From: an uncultured Chlamydiae bacterium
Lineage (GTDB): Bacteria; Chlamydiota; Chlamydiia; Chlamydiales; SM23-39
Length of the DNA: 7,732 nt
Direction: 5' to 3'
Assembly: GCA_903889795.1 (NCBI GenBank)
Contig: CAISYW010000035.1
Span: 1 to 7,732, forward strand
The position numbers were made by a program, and so were the translations under genes. Positions within the stretch are counted from its first letter, which is position 1. Each line of letters opens with the position of its first letter. The notes beneath the pieces are model-generated. The model made no database searches. It saw only the letters and a list, made by a program, of their open reading frames with translations, and was not told the DNA's origin. Below, one piece after another: positions 6,191 through 7,732 of the stretch.

Positions 6191-7177
6191 ATGACTAAAA
6201 AAACGGTTTGTTTAAATATGATCGTGAAAAACGAAAGCAAAGTTGTAGAACGTTGCCTTGATTCAGTAAAAAGTCTGATCGATTATTGGGTAATTGTTGA
6301 TACCGGATCTGACGATGGTACGCAAAAGGTGATTAGAGAATGTATGAGAGGCATACCCGGTCAACTTGTTGAAAGGCATTGGGTTAATTTTTCTCATAAC
6401 CGAAACGAAGCCCTCGATCTGGCAAAAGATAAAGGAGATTATCTTCTCTTTATTGATGCGGATGATTGGCTGCAGATTAGAGACACTTTTACGGTTCCAA
6501 ATCTATGTTATGATTATTATGCGATCGAATTTTATCATGGAAATTGCTGCTCGGTACAAGTTCTTCTCGCAAGTAACTCCATTGATTGGAAATGGGAAGG
6601 TGTTGTACATGAGGCAATCGATTATTCAGCTGCTTCAGGCGCGTTCCTGGAAGGGATCGTTAAGCGGAGTGGACTTGATGGGAATCGATCGAAAGATCTG
6701 CAAAAAAAAAATCTTCGAGATGCTCAGATCCTGGAAACAGCTCTTTTGGATGAGCCCAATAACTCTCGATATGTTTTGCATCTTGCCGGATGCTATGAGG
6801 CCGCCGAACAAAATGCGCCGGCTCTGAAAAATTTTGAAAAGAGAGTGATGATGGGTGGGGATCCTCTAGAGCTGTTTTTTTCGCTCTATCGGATTGGTGC
6901 TTTGCAAGAGAAACTCAAAATGGAATCGGAAATAATCATCAATAGCTATTTGAGAGCCTATTTGAGCCGCCCTCATCGAGTGGAGCCTCTCTATTGTTTA
7001 GCGAATTATTTTATCCAACGAAACTGTCATGTTTTGGGCTATTTAATAGCGCGATTTGCTCTGACCATCCCGTTTTTGGATGACTTTTATTTCACGCAAT
7101 ATCCGATTTATGAATATGGATTGCGAGATCAGTTAGCCGAATGCTCTGCACGCTTGTTAGTAAATAGAGTCTACTAG
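6191..7177 (+). CDS. Family 2 glycosyltransferase with a helical, TPR-like C-terminal region
   Basis: This 328-residue protein should transfer a sugar from a nucleotide donor; the acceptor is unknown. Residues 1-100 carry a GT-A fold: the KTVCLNMIVKNES start strand, VIVDTGSDDGT at 34-44, FSHNRNEAL at 67-75 and the metal-binding DADD at 89-92. W-x-W-E-G-V-V-H-E at 133-141 is typical of the SunS-like/GT2 group. Residues about 165-328 are helical with alternating small and aromatic residues and look like two or three degenerate TPR units. There is no signal peptide or membrane segment, so it is cytosolic or a secreted effector. ATG 6191 is preferred over 6173 because family homology begins at MTKKTVCLNMIVKNE and TAGG lies 6 nt upstream. 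It stands alone, divergent from aroB. The C-terminus (RDQLAECSARLLVNRVY) ends rather early and may be slightly truncated. The target could be a protein or surface glycan. Confidence 0.8.
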   Translation: MTKKTVCLNMIVKNESKVVERCLDSVKSLIDYWVIVDTGSDDGTQKVIRECMRGIPGQLVERHWVNFSHNRNEALDLAKDKGDYLLFIDADDWLQIRDTFTVPNLCYDYYAIEFYHGNCCSVQVLLASNSIDWKWEGVVHEAIDYSAASGAFLEGIVKRSGLDGNRSKDLQKKNLRDAQILETALLDEPNNSRYVLHLAGCYEAAEQNAPALKNFEKRVMMGGDPLELFFSLYRIGALQEKLKMESEIIINSYLRAYLSRPHRVEPLYCLANYFIQRNCHVLGYLIARFALTIPFLDDFYFTQYPIYEYGLRDQLAECSARLLVNRVY

Positions 7178-7732
7178 ATCACATCGATCTCTTTTCAAAC
7201 AGAGCGAGGCGTTGGAAAAACATCCGATCATTCCATCTTGGCTTGTAGGTCCTTCAAATTCAATATTTTGACCGAAAGCATCGCTATTATTGTGTATCAC
7301 CAGGCCAATGCTTTTGTCTCCCTGATTCAGAGGGCCGTTCGGATCATAGAGTTTACTGAGGTTCATGACCTGGACCTGCGGCAGAACTTTTTGAAAGAGG
7401 TCAATCATGGACGGGTCGGCGTAATTATTGTAGGCCATGACTTTCATATGGGAAAAGAGACCGTTATGAGCTAAATTTTTGTAGGCCAGCGCTTGTAAGC
7501 GGTTCAGAATCGCTGCACCACCCAATTCTTTAGCGAAAATTGATGGAGGATTGATCGTATAAATATATCCTTGGGGCGTATTGGGATTCAGGATCTTGAA
7601 TTCATTTTGAATTTGTTCAATGTAGAGCTGATAGAGAATTTCCAGGGAAATCACTGAACCGTTAACGCGCATGAATGTTCCCATCAGCGGGCGTGGATTT
7701 TTTTGCGGTTGGCTGATGATTGATTCAAGAAG
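7157..7732 (-). CDS. C-terminal part of an unrecognised protein, open at the right edge
   Basis: The frame is open without a stop from the window edge to TGA/TAA-type termination at 7157 and gives about 191 residues. The ATG at 7684 is internal to the open frame and has no good ribosome-binding site, and the frame continues upstream as LLESIISQPQKNPRPL, so the true start is probably outside. Visible features are a soluble, mixed alpha/beta composition; a run of hydrophobic strands and helices; a notable block HNNSDAFGQNIEFEG followed by DGMIGCFSNASLCLKRDRC near the end; and several Asn-rich turns. There is no transmembrane helix or repeat. I do not recognise the family with confidence; it resembles large uncharacterised proteins of intracellular bacteria. 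Its last 21 bases overlap the end of the glycosyltransferase gene in convergent orientation. Confidence 0.7.
   Translation of the reverse strand, partial: LLESIISQPQKNPRPLMGTFMRVNGSVISLEILYQLYIEQIQNEFKILNPNTPQGYIYTINPPSIFAKELGGAAILNRLQALAYKNLAHNGLFSHMKVMAYNNYADPSMIDLFQKVLPQVQVMNLSKLYDPNGPLNQGDKSIGLVIHNNSDAFGQNIEFEGPTSQDGMIGCFSNASLCLKRDRCDLVDSIY
7176..7195 (+). terminator. Weak hairpin at the end of the glycosyltransferase gene
   Basis: AGATC (7176-7180), a 5-nt loop and GATCT (7186-7190) form a short perfect stem starting in the glycosyltransferase stop codon. CTTTTC follows. The stem is short and the T run is poor, so intrinsic termination would be weak. It also lies within the last codons of the convergent gene, whose coding sequence may dictate these bases. 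Confidence 0.2.

Noticed and set aside
6366..6827. A 153-codon plus-strand ORF inside the glycosyltransferase gene.
   Set aside because: It is a shifted-frame shadow with no family features and no ribosome-binding site; the glycosyltransferase frame carries clear motifs.

Overview
The window looks like chromosome from an obligate intracellular chlamydia-related bacterium of the Parachlamydia/Waddlia/Simkania type. This is an inference from gene content. The four shikimate genes are packed together as in Chlamydia. The AroA glyphosate-loop motif is unusual. A DxD glycosyltransferase with a helical tail sits next to a large unrecognised protein. Base composition is moderate to AT-rich throughout, except for the first ~128 bases, which are about 64% G+C by hand count.

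Layout from left to right. (1) Bases 1-128 hold, on the minus strand, a piece of a HAD-IIIA (GmhB/HisB-N-like) phosphatase that runs off the left edge and has no N-terminal part. It ends at a run of eight G (121-128) and abuts AT-rich DNA carrying a small hypothetical minus-strand ORF (52-339). That ORF's last ~25 codons are an out-of-frame reading of the phosphatase piece. A good extended -10 promoter (369-377) lies just upstream of the small ORF. (2) An AT-rich gap. (3) A tightly packed minus-strand operon read right to left: aroB (6087-5020), aroA (5027-3747), aroK (3750-3208), aroC (3218-2124) and an exported two-domain nagZ (2123-525). Every junction overlaps or abuts (8, 4, 11 and 0 bases), so translational coupling is likely. 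(4) A 103-bp divergent intergenic region with a short inverted repeat. (5) A plus-strand family-2 glycosyltransferase (6191-7177). (6) A minus-strand partial gene of unknown function (7157-7732) that enters from beyond the right edge and overlaps the glycosyltransferase tail-to-tail by 21 bp.

How the genes work together. AroB makes 3-dehydroquinate, AroK phosphorylates shikimate, AroA adds enolpyruvate and AroC makes chorismate. The two intervening steps (dehydroquinase, shikimate dehydrogenase) and the entry step (DAHP synthase) are not in this window and must be encoded elsewhere. NagZ, a secreted beta-N-acetylglucosaminidase, is co-transcribed by position but belongs to peptidoglycan or glycan turnover. 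No mobile element, CRISPR array, tRNA or rRNA was seen. I found no convincing new multi-gene system. The points most worth a second look are the GC-rich junction at the left edge, the unusual AroA/AroK active-site motifs, the exported NagZ in an aro operon, and the unrecognised gene at the right edge.
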